Notes under the pieces: generated by a model
Database searches by the model: none
Told to the model about the DNA's origin: nothing
Seen by the model: only the letters and a program-made list of their open reading frames with translations
Made by a program: the position numbers and the translations under genes
Source: a virus
IMG/VR virus record: IMGVR_UViG_3300033148_002419
Coordinates: 1 to 22,712 of that record
Strand: one strand, 5' to 3'
DNA: 22,712 nucleotides
Part shown: positions 15,201 through 22,712 of the stretch, in pieces
Layout of the letters: every line of letters starts with the position of its first letter
How positions within the stretch are numbered: the first letter of the stretch is position 1

Positions 15201-15857
15201 ATGGCCACAGCTGTAATAGCAGCAGTCGAGGGAGGTGATACTGCAGAAGTTGTGGCTACAGTTCTGCCTCCTGCGACGCAGGTTGTATTAGCAGCAACTG
15301 AAAACAGTGATACGGTGGCAATTATAGCTACTGAATCTCAATCAGCAACTGTAGTAGTTGAACTAGAGTTAGATGTTAACATGCTCGGTTTAGAAACTAT
15401 AATTGCTGAATCTGCCATTGAATTAGAATTAGCAGTTGAGTATACTGCCACTGTTCAGAACATTGCTGATATCTCATACGAAATTGAACTTGATTTTGCA
15501 ATATCAACAGTTGGTACGATCTCTACTAGTATTGAGTTAGAATTAGTAGGTTCGTATACTGCAGTAAATGAGATTGTCGTTAACTCTCTGATGGAGTTAA
15601 TTTTTGATGTTTCTGGTACGGCGTATAATGAGTTAGTAGCAGATGCATCTGTTAGTTTAGAACTTGCATTTGCTGCTACTTTGCGAGATAGTAATTCAGC
15701 AGTTATAGCATATGATCTTCCAGCTTTTGAGTTTAGTAGTACAGCAGTAATTGAGAATGAATGTGCTATAACTATTGAACTTGATCTAGTCTGCGTTTCG
15801 GTAATAAAGGTAACTCCAATTAGTGTAGAACTTCTAAGGTATTCAAGATATGAATAA
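15201..15857 (+). CDS. Tandem-repeat beta protein (20-residue repeats)
   Basis: A 218-aa protein with AAGGAGG about 6 nt before ATG. The N-terminal part has two copies of a 24-residue unit, AAVEGGDTAEVVAT (7-20) and AATENSDTVAIIAT (31-44), resembling the A-x-E-x-x-D-T repeats seen in some phage virion proteins. From residue 54 short strands E-L-E-L recur at 54, 74, 94, 112, 132, 152, about 173 and 193, close to every 20 residues. The protein has no Trp, few basic residues and mostly hydrophobic/acidic alternation. Such regular strands suggest a beta-solenoid or an elongated fibre-like rod. Function is not recognised; the virion context suggests a spike or tail filament. Confidence 0.55.
   Translation: MATAVIAAVEGGDTAEVVATVLPPATQVVLAATENSDTVAIIATESQSATVVVELELDVNMLGLETIIAESAIELELAVEYTATVQNIADISYEIELDFAISTVGTISTSIELELVGSYTAVNEIVVNSLMELIFDVSGTAYNELVADASVSLELAFAATLRDSNSAVIAYDLPAFEFSSTAVIENECAITIELDLVCVSVIKVTPISVELLRYSRYE
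15360..15788 (+). repeat. Eight near-20-residue repeats coding for E-L-E-L strands
   Basis: Codons for E-[LI]-E-L or close variants recur about every 60 bp through this stretch (one spacing is 54 bp). Units are diverged in DNA sequence, so the periodicity is evident mainly in the protein. Confidence 0.6.
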
Positions 15858-16335
15858 ACTTGTGTTGTTTGTTAATACTGAACTAGGAGAGTTTCCTACT
15901 ACTGAGTTTACTGAATTTAACTTTACAGGATTTGGATTGCATGGTAGGAATGTTGTTGCATTCAGTCAAGATGGTATTGTTGAACTTGGTGGGGATACTG
16001 ATTTGCTGGCAGGGATAGAAGGAATGGTTGAGTTTCCTTCATCTGACTTTGGTTCCATGCAGCAAAAAAGAGCTCGTGCTATATTCATTGCAGGAAGAAC
16101 TACTGAAGACTTAACTGTTTCTATGTCAGCTGATAACGGTACCTGGAAATCTTATTTAGTAAAGACTTATGGGAACTGGAAGAAGGGACTGTTTAAGAAG
16201 ACTATTAACCGTGAGCAGAAGGGTGGGAGTTTAGGCTTTAAGATTGAGAATATCGATGGTGGGGATTTTCACCTTGATAATGTCACTGTGACTATTCTTG
16301 AACTTCATAATAAACCTAGCGAAATTGGACTTTAA
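15850..16335 (+). CDS. Virion protein with GxxxxKRAR / dG-DFxLD strand motifs
   Basis: A 161-aa protein overlapping the previous gene by 8 nt. The second half carries an order of motifs I recognise from phage tail and hub proteins: DFGSMQQKRARAIFIAGRT (66-84), DLTVSMSADNGTWKSYLVK, then LGFKIENIDGGDFHLDNVTV (128-147). In those proteins this region is a beta-sandwich near the tail hub. The N-terminus (FPTTEFTEFNFTGFGLHGRNVVAF) resembles the strand just before such a domain. It could be the detached C-terminal part of a hub protein that is one polypeptide in other phages. Attribution to the tail is probable; the exact role is unknown. Confidence 0.55.
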   Translation: MNKLVLFVNTELGEFPTTEFTEFNFTGFGLHGRNVVAFSQDGIVELGGDTDLLAGIEGMVEFPSSDFGSMQQKRARAIFIAGRTTEDLTVSMSADNGTWKSYLVKTYGNWKKGLFKKTINREQKGGSLGFKIENIDGGDFHLDNVTVTILELHNKPSEIGL

Positions 16336-16336
16336 G

Positions 16337-18970
16337 ATGAGTACATTTTCTTTTAAATATACTGGCGATGAAGAGATTGCAAGGTCTCTCATGCGCTTTG
16401 CTATGAAGCAGGCCGGTATATTGAAAGAGCATTGTGCCGTGAATAATCTGCTGACTAGTCGTCGTTTGCTTAAGGATAAATCAGGGCAGATTATTGAAAT
16501 CATTAAATCCAATGATCACTTTCACTGTGTTATTTATGTACCTAAAGTAACTGCCGCAAAAGTAATAAAAGAGATTGAGATACCTAGCCGCTTGTCTAAT
16601 ATAATGTTAGCAGGTGAGAGGTTTTATGGGTATAACTATATAACTGATGCTCTTACAGCATTTGGTGAGACTAATCAGAAGACTGATCTTACTCCTGGGT
16701 ATAATGGAGTTAGTAATGTTCTTCCTTATTTAAGCATTAGTAGTACTGGTAATGTAATAGTCTGGGAAACAGATATATCAGATGTATCATACCTCTTTGG
16801 TATTAATGCTTACGAGTTGACTGTTTTCTCAGATGGGGTTAATATTTATGGACTGCATGGGACTGATCTTGGAAGGATTGGGACTATTCAGGCGCCGGAT
16901 ATATTACTTCCTGAATTGTGTAACATGCAAGGTTCCTTAGGTGGACTGACTGTCTATAAATCATCAGATGCTTGGAATCTTTATAGAGGAGTTATTCTTT
17001 ATACACTCAACCCAGTAAATCAGATTTTGTTAGATTCATGGTATTGGGTTCCCTCCTTTTTCACCGCACAACCAGCAGACGCCTTTGGTCTTCCTCCGGG
17101 TTTTTACTATGGCAAGTATCCATATTCTAATTATGGCATTGAGACAGCGTTAGAAAGCCTCAAGGTATCATTCAGAACATTAATAAATACGCGTTACACC
17201 AGCGAGACCGGCGCATATCAATATGGATGGATTGAGCAGGTTACCGAGGTGAATGGTGAGGCGGTTTCTGACTTGCATATCTATTTGCAGCAAACGCCTT
17301 TAACTGTCCCAGGTCACAGCAATTTTGGCTACTTGAGGATTGCCGGCACCACGGCTGACCAGTTTATAACTGTCGGCTCCGATCTACCTGGATTCGAGGC
17401 TGCGTTAGTCCTGACTGTAAATGGGACGCCCGAGGTGGATCTTTGGAATTTTAAGATCTGGACTAACCCAGATGCTTTGCTACCGACTCAGGATAGCGGA
17501 GTTGGGATCGCAGTTATAGACGGCCCAAACGCCACGTTCCGTAGATTTACTGGTGCAACTGCTACTGTGTTGGAGACAGCGATCTACCATTCTCATAGCG
17601 TTAGTCAGGATGGCACAGTGCTGGCAGTGTTTGAGTCTGAGGATGGTGTGCTAATCTCAGGGGTAAGAGTATTTGATCTCTTTGGTGTGCGGACAGATGT
17701 AAAGAAAGCTGAGTATAGCAGTGGAGGATTTACTGAATTACGCATTAGCTTTGTTGTTGCTGCAACATCAGCTGTAGCTGGTTGTCTGATTCCTTATCGG
17801 ACTGAAGATTTCGAACCGCTGACTTTGCCTTACGACCTGGCAACTAGTGCACCAGTAGTTCCAGACATTACAGATTATATTCTACCATTCTCATCACTCT
17901 CTATGATGTATTTCCCCAAGAATGCTGAGAGTGCCCCACGTTTCACAAAGGTTATCTGCACAAATGGGGTTGACGCTGAACTTATTGTGTCAGATGATGA
18001 ATGTTTCGACAGTACAATTACTATAGAACCAATAGGCGAAGGTATTACTGAAGAGAAGTTGGTTGGTTCGTGGGATGCTGGCGGAATTTTAAACGGAGTG
18101 GTACGTGGAGACTACAGCCAGAATGGTAGCACTATTCGTTTCATAGGTGTTGATACCGATGGGGCTGAGACTGTTACCAAGGGAGACATGACTCTTGAGG
18201 AGGATATATTTGGAGACGTGACTCAGCAAGGGGGGCTCGGATCGATTACGATTATTGGACCAGAAGATACTCCTGATCAAGATTGCGATGAACAGATTTA
18301 TACTAAATATTCAGCCGTCTCCTCGTGCGGGCAAATGGCTATATTGGAAGAGACAGTTCCAGGAATAGTAGCTTCTCCTGAAATTACTGAGCCGGCATCA
18401 GGAGATCTAGTTGACGTAGGTACTAATATTCACATTACTGGGGGTAAGCCTCCATATTCTGTCGTAGCATACAATATGACAGTTACCAAGATTGATGAAA
18501 ATAATTGGGAAATAGCCACTGTTCCAACATGTATAGGGGATGAGTCTGCTACAGCGACCATAACAGTTACGGACGACTGTGGAAGACAGGATGTTGCTGA
18601 AGTACGCCTTGATATTACCTATGCTAGATGGTGTTGCGATAATCCGAATAGCCCACCTTTATACTGTACTACCTCAGTAGGAAGTATTCGGTGGAACTGT
18701 ACTTCTGATGATACTCCTTCGGTAATAGGTGACGCTTGTCTTGATGGAGGATCATCAGTAAATGTTGACGGGTATGCGAATCTTATAGGCGCAGTGTATT
18801 TTATCGAGAACATAAACTGCAAAAAGAATAATGCTAATTTGATAGCTTGTACCGCTCCTGCAGATGGAGGCAATCCGTGTTATCCTCTTGCTGGTGATTG
18901 CCAGGCTGGTGGAATAGCTAAATCGTGCGTGCAGCATCGCTGGTATGGCTACTGGCGGTGTCCTTTATAG
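16337..18970 (+). CDS. Large multidomain virion protein with Ig-like domain and Cys-rich C-terminus
   Basis: I choose ATG 16337, one base after the previous stop; an in-frame TTG at 16298 would give 890 aa but lies inside the preceding gene. There is no clear Shine-Dalgarno, so translation is probably coupled. The 877-aa product has an N-terminal region of about 180 residues, a Trp/Tyr-rich central beta region (about 230-490), and a domain with GGKPPYS (702-708), TATITVTDDCG and a final strand, resembling bacterial Ig-like or SprB-type repeats. The last 112 residues hold 11 Cys (766, 767, 777, 788, 801, 828, 838, 848, 855, 864, 875) and are Gly/Asn-rich. It is probably a tail spike or appendage; host-contact function is inferred. 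I do not recognise a family. Confidence 0.55.
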   Translation: MSTFSFKYTGDEEIARSLMRFAMKQAGILKEHCAVNNLLTSRRLLKDKSGQIIEIIKSNDHFHCVIYVPKVTAAKVIKEIEIPSRLSNIMLAGERFYGYNYITDALTAFGETNQKTDLTPGYNGVSNVLPYLSISSTGNVIVWETDISDVSYLFGINAYELTVFSDGVNIYGLHGTDLGRIGTIQAPDILLPELCNMQGSLGGLTVYKSSDAWNLYRGVILYTLNPVNQILLDSWYWVPSFFTAQPADAFGLPPGFYYGKYPYSNYGIETALESLKVSFRTLINTRYTSETGAYQYGWIEQVTEVNGEAVSDLHIYLQQTPLTVPGHSNFGYLRIAGTTADQFITVGSDLPGFEAALVLTVNGTPEVDLWNFKIWTNPDALLPTQDSGVGIAVIDGPNATFRRFTGATATVLETAIYHSHSVSQDGTVLAVFESEDGVLISGVRVFDLFGVRTDVKKAEYSSGGFTELRISFVVAATSAVAGCLIPYRTEDFEPLTLPYDLATSAPVVPDITDYILPFSSLSMMYFPKNAESAPRFTKVICTNGVDAELIVSDDECFDSTITIEPIGEGITEEKLVGSWDAGGILNGVVRGDYSQNGSTIRFIGVDTDGAETVTKGDMTLEEDIFGDVTQQGGLGSITIIGPEDTPDQDCDEQIYTKYSAVSSCGQMAILEETVPGIVASPEITEPASGDLVDVGTNIHITGGKPPYSVVAYNMTVTKIDENNWEIATVPTCIGDESATATITVTDDCGRQDVAEVRLDITYARWCCDNPNSPPLYCTTSVGSIRWNCTSDDTPSVIGDACLDGGSSVNVDGYANLIGAVYFIENINCKKNNANLIACTAPADGGNPCYPLAGDCQAGGIAKSCVQHRWYGYWRCPL

Positions 18971-18979
18971 GAGCAGTAT

Positions 18980-19444
18980 ATGCGTAATATTGGAATACTT
19001 GATATCTATAAACTGCTGCTTAATAATCCAGCAGATATTGTTGCCTACCATATTCGTGACAATGCAGAGAATGTAGTTGGAAGCCTGCTGCTACTCGATG
19101 AAGTGGTGCATATAAAAGGCTTGTATAGCGAGGAACTGGCTGCAGGAAAGCCATTTACATTATTATTTGCCACTCACTATGACACATTGCAGCGGAAATC
19201 TAATGGACATACTATCCCAGAACTACCAACTAGAGTTAAGAATTTCTCTAAGGCCATTTTCAAGTTCGTAGTTTCAGGGTTCCCTGTAGCAACCAAAGCA
19301 GAGGCACAACGAAAACTTGAAATCTGCGAAACAAACGAATGCGGGTATTTCGATGGGTCTATCTGTCGTCACACTAAATGTGGTTGTTTCAGTAAAATAA
19401 AAACATTTTTTGAGACTGAGAATTGCCCGATTGGTAAGTGGTAA
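18980..19444 (+). CDS. Cys-rich phage protein with CGC...CPxGKW C-terminus
   Basis: A 154-aa protein with GGAG 6 nt before ATG. The first 65 residues are mixed strand/helix and not recognised. A helical segment follows (RVKNFSKAIFKFVVSGFPVATKAEAQRKLEIC). The end carries six Cys at 116, 121, 129, 134, 136 and 149 and closes with CPIGKW. The ending C-x4-C-x7-C-x4-CGC-x12-CP-x-GKW is a pattern I have seen at the ends of other small phage and bacterial proteins, probably binding zinc or an Fe-S cluster. It lies among virion genes and directly follows another Cys-rich gene. Function unknown. Confidence 0.6.
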   Translation: MRNIGILDIYKLLLNNPADIVAYHIRDNAENVVGSLLLLDEVVHIKGLYSEELAAGKPFTLLFATHYDTLQRKSNGHTIPELPTRVKNFSKAIFKFVVSGFPVATKAEAQRKLEICETNECGYFDGSICRHTKCGCFSKIKTFFETENCPIGKW

Positions 19445-19464
19445 TAATATTATAAGGAGGATTT

Positions 19465-20793
19465 ATGGCAGTTGAACCTGATGGGATAGACGTTGCAGGA
19501 GTAGTGGCGAATCAATATGAATCTACCCATACTTACGCAGCAGAGGTATTTGAATCTTTGCAGGAGGTTATTGAATCACTAGTAGAACTGGATACAGATC
19601 CTCCTTGGTCTAAAGGTCTTGGTGGACTTAGTGCAGTAGGTGATCTTGAAAGACCTGCATTTCCTGAGATGCCAGTAATGCCGACGCTGGAGTTTACTGC
19701 TCCTGTAAAGCCTGATAAACCTGCTTTTCAAGAACTTGTTCTTCCCACTATGCCGGATGTGCCAGATGTTGAATTGCCTGAGTTTACTGGAACATTTGAT
19801 TACCAGCAGAATTATTATGATACTGCTGATTTAGTAGTTTTCCGAAGTAGACTTGAGGATTTTATCTTTAATGGTGGGACTGGATTGAGTACGGCCGTTG
19901 AAGCTGCTATTTATGAAAGGGATAGGATTCGACGGCAGGATGCTGATGAGCGACAACTTGTTGATGTGCAGAATCATTTTGAAGGGAGGGGGATTAGTCT
20001 GCCCCATGGTGAGATGAGTGCAGCGGTTAATAAAACTTTTGCGGATAGAGTGCTTGCGGATCAGTTGCTGAGCAAGGATATAATGATTAAGGCTGCCGAA
20101 CTTGAACAGGAGAATATGCGCATTGCTCAGGAGACTTTGACAAAGGTTGATATTATCCTTGCTGATATTCATGACCAGGAAGAGAATCGGGAACTTTTGT
20201 CAGAAACATCAAAAATTGACGCACTCAGTAAAGTCTTTGAATCTGTAGTTAGCGCGGCGTTGAGTAAGTTGGAAGTGCATAAGCTTACTGTAGAATCGAT
20301 GGTTGCTTATATTGAAGCTAATGCTAAGATCCTGTCTGCTACTGTTAGTACGTATACTGCTGAGGTTAGTGCGTACGGAACGGAGGTAAGTGCTGAGGCC
20401 TCAAGGGTTGGAGCGACTGCTGAGATTTATGGTAAACATGTGAGTGGAGTAGCCGCGGCTATTGATGCACTCTCTAAGATTTCTTCTCTTGATATAGAGC
20501 AAATGAAACTTGTATCAACGCAAGAAGTTGCTGGAGCAGAGTTGGAACTTAGGGAGATGGATATGAACCTTGATCTTCTCACTAAGAATCTGCAGATTAA
20601 AGTGGAAGGGCTGAGGGCAGCAGCTACTGTATCTGCGCAAGTAGTTGCAAGTGCATTAACGTCTGTGAATACTAGTGCTAGTCTTGGGCATAGTGTTAGT
20701 CAGGCGTTTAGTCATAGCAATGATGAGACAAAGGGTTTGGCTACAGGATTGCAGACTATCGAGTATCACACAGTTGAAGGTCCGGTATCATAA
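19465..20793 (+). CDS. Long helical internal/ejection protein with Pro-rich N-terminus
   Basis: A 442-aa protein with AAGGAGG about 6 nt before ATG. Residues 63-107 are Pro-rich with repeated P-x-(M/F)-P units (PAFPEMPVMPTLEF, VLPTMPDVPDVELPEF). Then come FDYQQNYYD and a RSRLEDFIFNGGTGLSTAVEAAIYERDR segment (127-154). Residues 145-410 are nearly all helix with long coiled-coil stretches, rich in Ala, Glu, Ser and Val. The NGGTGLS...E-A-A-I-Y-x-R-x-R motif occurs in other podovirus-like virion proteins that follow the tail genes. Such helical proteins can be packed in the head and ejected with DNA, or form a tail shaft. Ejection is the favoured reading. Confidence 0.6.
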   Translation: MAVEPDGIDVAGVVANQYESTHTYAAEVFESLQEVIESLVELDTDPPWSKGLGGLSAVGDLERPAFPEMPVMPTLEFTAPVKPDKPAFQELVLPTMPDVPDVELPEFTGTFDYQQNYYDTADLVVFRSRLEDFIFNGGTGLSTAVEAAIYERDRIRRQDADERQLVDVQNHFEGRGISLPHGEMSAAVNKTFADRVLADQLLSKDIMIKAAELEQENMRIAQETLTKVDIILADIHDQEENRELLSETSKIDALSKVFESVVSAALSKLEVHKLTVESMVAYIEANAKILSATVSTYTAEVSAYGTEVSAEASRVGATAEIYGKHVSGVAAAIDALSKISSLDIEQMKLVSTQEVAGAELELREMDMNLDLLTKNLQIKVEGLRAAATVSAQVVASALTSVNTSASLGHSVSQAFSHSNDETKGLATGLQTIEYHTVEGPVS

Positions 20794-20808
20794 TAAGGGG
20801 ATAAAATT

Positions 20809-21561
20809 ATGGCTATTGATGAGAGAAAAAAGAAGAAACTAATTGGACAGAGAGTTGGAGAGACCTTGCGTGAGGGACTGGTTACTGGCGCAAGAAGGAC
20901 TAAGGAAGGTCTTGCCGCTGCGACTAGGGTTATAGGTGAACCTCAGGAGCAAGTTGAGCAGTTTTACAAAGCGGCTTTTGGTAGTCCTGATTATCAGACT
21001 ACAAGAGAGTTTGAAGAAGGGTTGAAACCTCTTGGAGATACAGGTAGACCAGCAAGTCTTCTGGAGATTCCTACTGAACGACCTGCTATAATGAAGCCTG
21101 CTATATCGGCGGTGGCGAGACCTGTTACCGCACCGACTGTGCCTACTGTTGAAGGATATGCTCCTAAGGATCGGCGGATTGATGAACGAATGCTTCGGGA
21201 TTTAATGGCCTTAAATGAGGAGGCCGCTCAATGGTCTGGTAATATTGGTGATCCAGGAGAGGCAGCATATCGTAATCCTAATCGGCAATTGATGAAACAG
21301 TTGCTTAGTAATCAGCAAAAAGAAAGAATGAGAGGAACTTTTGGTGATGTGGCTAGGAAGGAATCAGCTTTTGGAATACAGCAAAGACAGCAGCAACTTG
21401 CATCAGCCGGACTTTCTCAGGCACAAAGGGATGCTGTAGCTCAAGAATCCAAGAGTCAAGCCGAGTTTGAAAGAATGTTTATGGGAGGCACAGCGGCGAC
21501 TAAGAAGAAGAAAGCAGCACTTGAGGAACGGCGCAGAGAAGCAGCATTTACTATCATGTAA
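20809..21561 (+). CDS. Helical internal virion protein
   Basis: A 250-aa protein with AAGGGGA 6-7 nt before ATG. It is basic and hydrophilic, beginning KKKKLIGQRVGETLREGL. A Pro-rich central linker (about 84-118, RPAIMKPAISAVARPVTAPT) separates two helical halves. The second half is Gln/Arg-rich (NRQLMKQLLSNQQKERM, GIQQRQQQLASAGLSQAQRD). It ends with a basic ALEERRREAAFTIM. No catalytic or membrane motif appears. The position between two other helical late proteins suggests an internal core or ejection protein; the family is not recognised. Confidence 0.5.
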   Translation: MAIDERKKKKLIGQRVGETLREGLVTGARRTKEGLAAATRVIGEPQEQVEQFYKAAFGSPDYQTTREFEEGLKPLGDTGRPASLLEIPTERPAIMKPAISAVARPVTAPTVPTVEGYAPKDRRIDERMLRDLMALNEEAAQWSGNIGDPGEAAYRNPNRQLMKQLLSNQQKERMRGTFGDVARKESAFGIQQRQQQLASAGLSQAQRDAVAQESKSQAEFERMFMGGTAATKKKKAALEERRREAAFTIM

Positions 21562-21576
21562 GTAAGGAGATAAAGA

Positions 21577-22712
21577 ATGGCTATTGACTTTAGAAGATTA
21601 GTAATGGAAGAGGCAGCGGCTGGTCAGAAAGAAGAGACTAAGATCGCACAGTCTAGGCAAAAGGCCTTGGCAGACCCGTCCATAGCGGATAAGAGAATTG
21701 CATCTTATTTAAAGGAGCAGATTCCCGCTGGGGCTAAGGTCAAAAAAGCCAGGTATGCCAATGAGACTGATGCTGTAAGTTCGTTCTTTCAGGAAGATGA
21801 TCCTAGGAGAGATCTTGGCGATCGGATTAAAAAGAGTTATAATAAACTGCTTACTGATCCTAATTTTGCTGACCTTGATCCTGATGAAGGTTTGAATATT
21901 GCTACTAGGGTAGAGCAGGAGAGGCATAAGACTGCTACGTTTGAGCATATTAGAAGAGCGAATGCCCCCTTTCTTGGGTTCTCTGCTGGAGTAGGTGAGG
22001 CTCCTGGGTATCAGGAATGGAAAGAAGGGAAGAGGGCTGAAGAGGATATTACTGCAAGTGAGAGAGAAGCAGCTGGGTTTATCGCTGGTGCACCTGAGCG
22101 TGCGACTATTGGTGCGGCCTTTGCTGGAGCGGGACTTGCGGTTTCTAATACAGCAAGAGGAAGGGCAGTTGCACAGAGTGCGGCTAAGGGAGCGGATTAT
22201 TTAGCTAAGAAGGTTGGTTCTAAAATCTTTTCTAAAGTTGCAGCACGTGGATTGATGGCTGCTCCGCATCCTCTAGCAAAGATAGCTGGTGCTGCGTTAT
22301 TCGCAACAGCAGATCTTTTTGTTATGGATAAAGCGCTGGAACTTGTTGATGATACTGAGTGGGGTCGAGCGAATGTAGGGACTAAGAAGAAACTTGCGGC
22401 TGATCTTGTCCTTGGACTTGCATCTGGTGTAGCGACACATAAGGCTGTTACTGGTATAGCTAAGAAAAGCATGGTTGCAGCTATGGAGAAGGGGATGCTT
22501 TCTAAGCAGGCTACGCAAATGCTTGGGAAATTGCCGACTGGTGAGAATGCTATTAATGCGTTTAAGGCTCAAAGGGCTAGTAGGATAGCTACTGCTAGGT
22601 CTAAAGGATTGAATGCTGGGAAAGGGATTAAAGAGGCTGTTGAAGAAGAACATAGAACAATGCTTGCGCAGTCTTTGAAGGAAGCTGAAGAGAGAGGGAT
22701 TGTTGAGGATAT
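21577..22712 (+). CDS. Large internal/ejection protein, partial at right edge
   Basis: ATG 21577 follows AAGGAGA (21564-21570) by 6 nt, and the frame stays open to the window end (378 complete codons). The first 130 residues are charged helix. Then come several Gly/Ala-rich hydrophobic segments: about 165-190 (AGFIAGAPERATIGAAFAGA), 235-250 (PLAKIAGAALFATADLF) and 273-295 (LVLGLASGVATHKAVTGIA). These alternate with Lys/Glu-rich helices. Such glycine-zipper segments are seen in podovirus core proteins that cross the cell envelope during DNA ejection. Its true length and any enzymatic domain (for example a transglycosylase or a virion RNA polymerase) lie beyond the window. Confidence 0.6.
   Translation, partial: MAIDFRRLVMEEAAAGQKEETKIAQSRQKALADPSIADKRIASYLKEQIPAGAKVKKARYANETDAVSSFFQEDDPRRDLGDRIKKSYNKLLTDPNFADLDPDEGLNIATRVEQERHKTATFEHIRRANAPFLGFSAGVGEAPGYQEWKEGKRAEEDITASEREAAGFIAGAPERATIGAAFAGAGLAVSNTARGRAVAQSAAKGADYLAKKVGSKIFSKVAARGLMAAPHPLAKIAGAALFATADLFVMDKALELVDDTEWGRANVGTKKKLAADLVLGLASGVATHKAVTGIAKKSMVAAMEKGMLSKQATQMLGKLPTGENAINAFKAQRASRIATARSKGLNAGKGIKEAVEEEHRTMLAQSLKEAEERGIVED

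Noticed and set aside
16298-16336. TTG 16298 as start of the 877-aa protein gene
   Set aside because: It lies inside the preceding gene with no ribosome binding site; ATG 16337 is immediately after that gene's stop.
1-22712. CRISPR arrays, IS elements, tRNA genes, integrase/att sites or a defence system
   Set aside because: No regularly spaced repeats, transposase or integrase motifs, or cloverleaf-like segments were recognised by eye; a tRNA or repeat-finding program would settle this.

Overview
The window is part of the genome of a tailed double-stranded DNA bacteriophage. From about 828 to the right edge it is one dense block of rightward genes. Many start codons overlap the previous stop (ATGA or TAATG junctions), many genes carry strong AAGGAGG-type ribosome binding sites, and the core products are recognisable head genes: terminase large subunit, portal, acidic scaffold, an N4-gp56-type major capsid protein and a head-tail adaptor. 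No tail tube, sheath or tape-measure gene follows the head genes. Instead there is a possible beta-propeller tail-hub protein, several beta-rich virion proteins, and then long helical and Gly/Ala-rich proteins of the kind podoviruses carry inside the head. The best reading is a short-tailed (podovirus-like) phage. The bacterial host cannot be determined from the sequence. No integrase, tRNA, IS element or CRISPR array was seen.

Layout. (1) 1-900 is a divergent control region. A minus-strand gene for a small CxxC/CxxC protein runs off the left edge behind a strong leftward promoter (335-362). A rightward promoter with an extended -10 (828-856) lies just downstream of three copies of the 9-mer GTTTCTGGA. 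(2) 901-2381 holds a 53-aa Cys-rich protein, an HTH protein that is probably the terminase small subunit, an M15 peptidase endolysin, a phospholipase-A2-like protein and a 43-aa one-helix peptide. (3) 2428-6416 is a block of receptor-binding or fibre-type genes lodged between the small and large terminase genes. (4) 6471-11650 holds TerL, portal, scaffold and major capsid protein. (5) 11675-16335 holds adaptor, hub and small beta proteins, including two tandem paralogue pairs and a protein built of 20-residue repeats. (6) 16337-19444 holds an 877-aa multidomain protein with a Cys-rich end and a second Cys-rich protein. (7) 19465-22712 holds three probable internal or ejection proteins; the last is cut by the window end.

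Working together: the rightward transcript would supply packaging motor, lysis, adsorption, procapsid, connector and ejection proteins in one late programme, while the leftward promoter probably serves early genes outside the window. No defence or enzymatic system outside the phage programme was found. The least explained items are the PLA2-like gene beside the endolysin, the GTTTCTGGA repeats at the late promoter, the 20-residue-repeat protein, the Cys-rich 877-aa protein, and two small Cys-rich genes that ordinary length cut-offs would miss.
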